The position numbers were made by a program, and so were the translations under genes. The notes beneath the pieces were generated by a model. That model was not told the DNA's origin and ran no database searches. It saw nothing but the letters and a program-made list of their open reading frames with translations. Below, piece after piece: positions 4,986 to 5,005 of a stretch of DNA of 5,005 nt (positions within the stretch are counted from its first letter, which is position 1; each line of letters opens with the position of its first letter). This stretch comes from Peptoniphilaceae bacterium. GTDB lineage: Bacteria > Bacillota > Clostridia > Tissierellales > Peptoniphilaceae. The stretch spans positions 1 through 5,005 of the forward strand of contig JASLJE010000016.1 in assembly GCA_030152565.1 (NCBI GenBank). Reading direction: 5' to 3'.

Positions 4986-5005
4986 TATTTAATTGTACCT
5001 TAACT
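4986..5005 (-). other. Spacer upstream of 5S rRNA (probably 23S-5S)
   Basis: The last 20 bases precede 5S on the minus strand and are AT-rich. In the usual order they would be the 23S-5S spacer, perhaps including the last bases of 23S. No tRNA is visible in this short piece. Confidence 0.5.

Noticed and set aside
1..5005. CRISPR arrays, insertion sequences, tRNA genes
   Set aside because: No regularly spaced long repeats, transposase motifs, terminal inverted repeats with target duplications, or cloverleaf sequences were seen.

Overview
The window is AT-rich and carries low-GC Gram-positive signals: strong GGAGG ribosome-binding sites, TTG/GTG starts, A/T-ending codons and Firmicutes-type 16S and 5S rRNA. 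An anaerobic clostridium or Tissierellia-like coccus is the best guess, but only about 65 bases of 16S are present, so genus is not claimed.

Layout. Both ends are ribosomal and on the minus strand. The right end holds a complete 5S rRNA with its terminator, the tail of one rrn operon. The left end holds the first ~65 bases of a 16S rRNA, the head of a second rrn operon, preceded by about 340 bases of leader and three TTGACA-type promoters. The window is therefore a ~4.8 kb protein-coding island between two tandem rrn operons. From left to right it holds: the rrn promoter array (66-401); a very small minus-strand gene for a 30-residue hydrophobic peptide with its own promoter and terminator (about 451-665); a minus-strand HxlR-type regulator (714-1016); a divergently transcribed Dps/ferritin-like gene (1162-1596); a 236-base spacer with terminator-like repeats; and a two-gene plus-strand operon (1833-4776). 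That operon encodes a divergent ATP-type PEP carboxykinase-like protein with a long N-terminal extension, followed by an overlapping class I/II aminotransferase. Two opposed terminators close the right side.

How the genes may work together. The HxlR regulator and Dps share a 145-base divergent promoter region with a perfect palindrome between the -35 and -10 of the regulator gene, so autoregulation, and possibly control of dps, is likely. The carboxykinase-like protein and the aminotransferase are translationally coupled. If the former still interconverts PEP and oxaloacetate, the latter could interconvert oxaloacetate and aspartate, but the carboxykinase N-terminal half is so altered that another substrate is possible.

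The points most worth follow-up are the 30-residue peptide gene, the unusual carboxykinase-like protein, the mosaic rrn promoter array and the palindromes between the regulator and dps.
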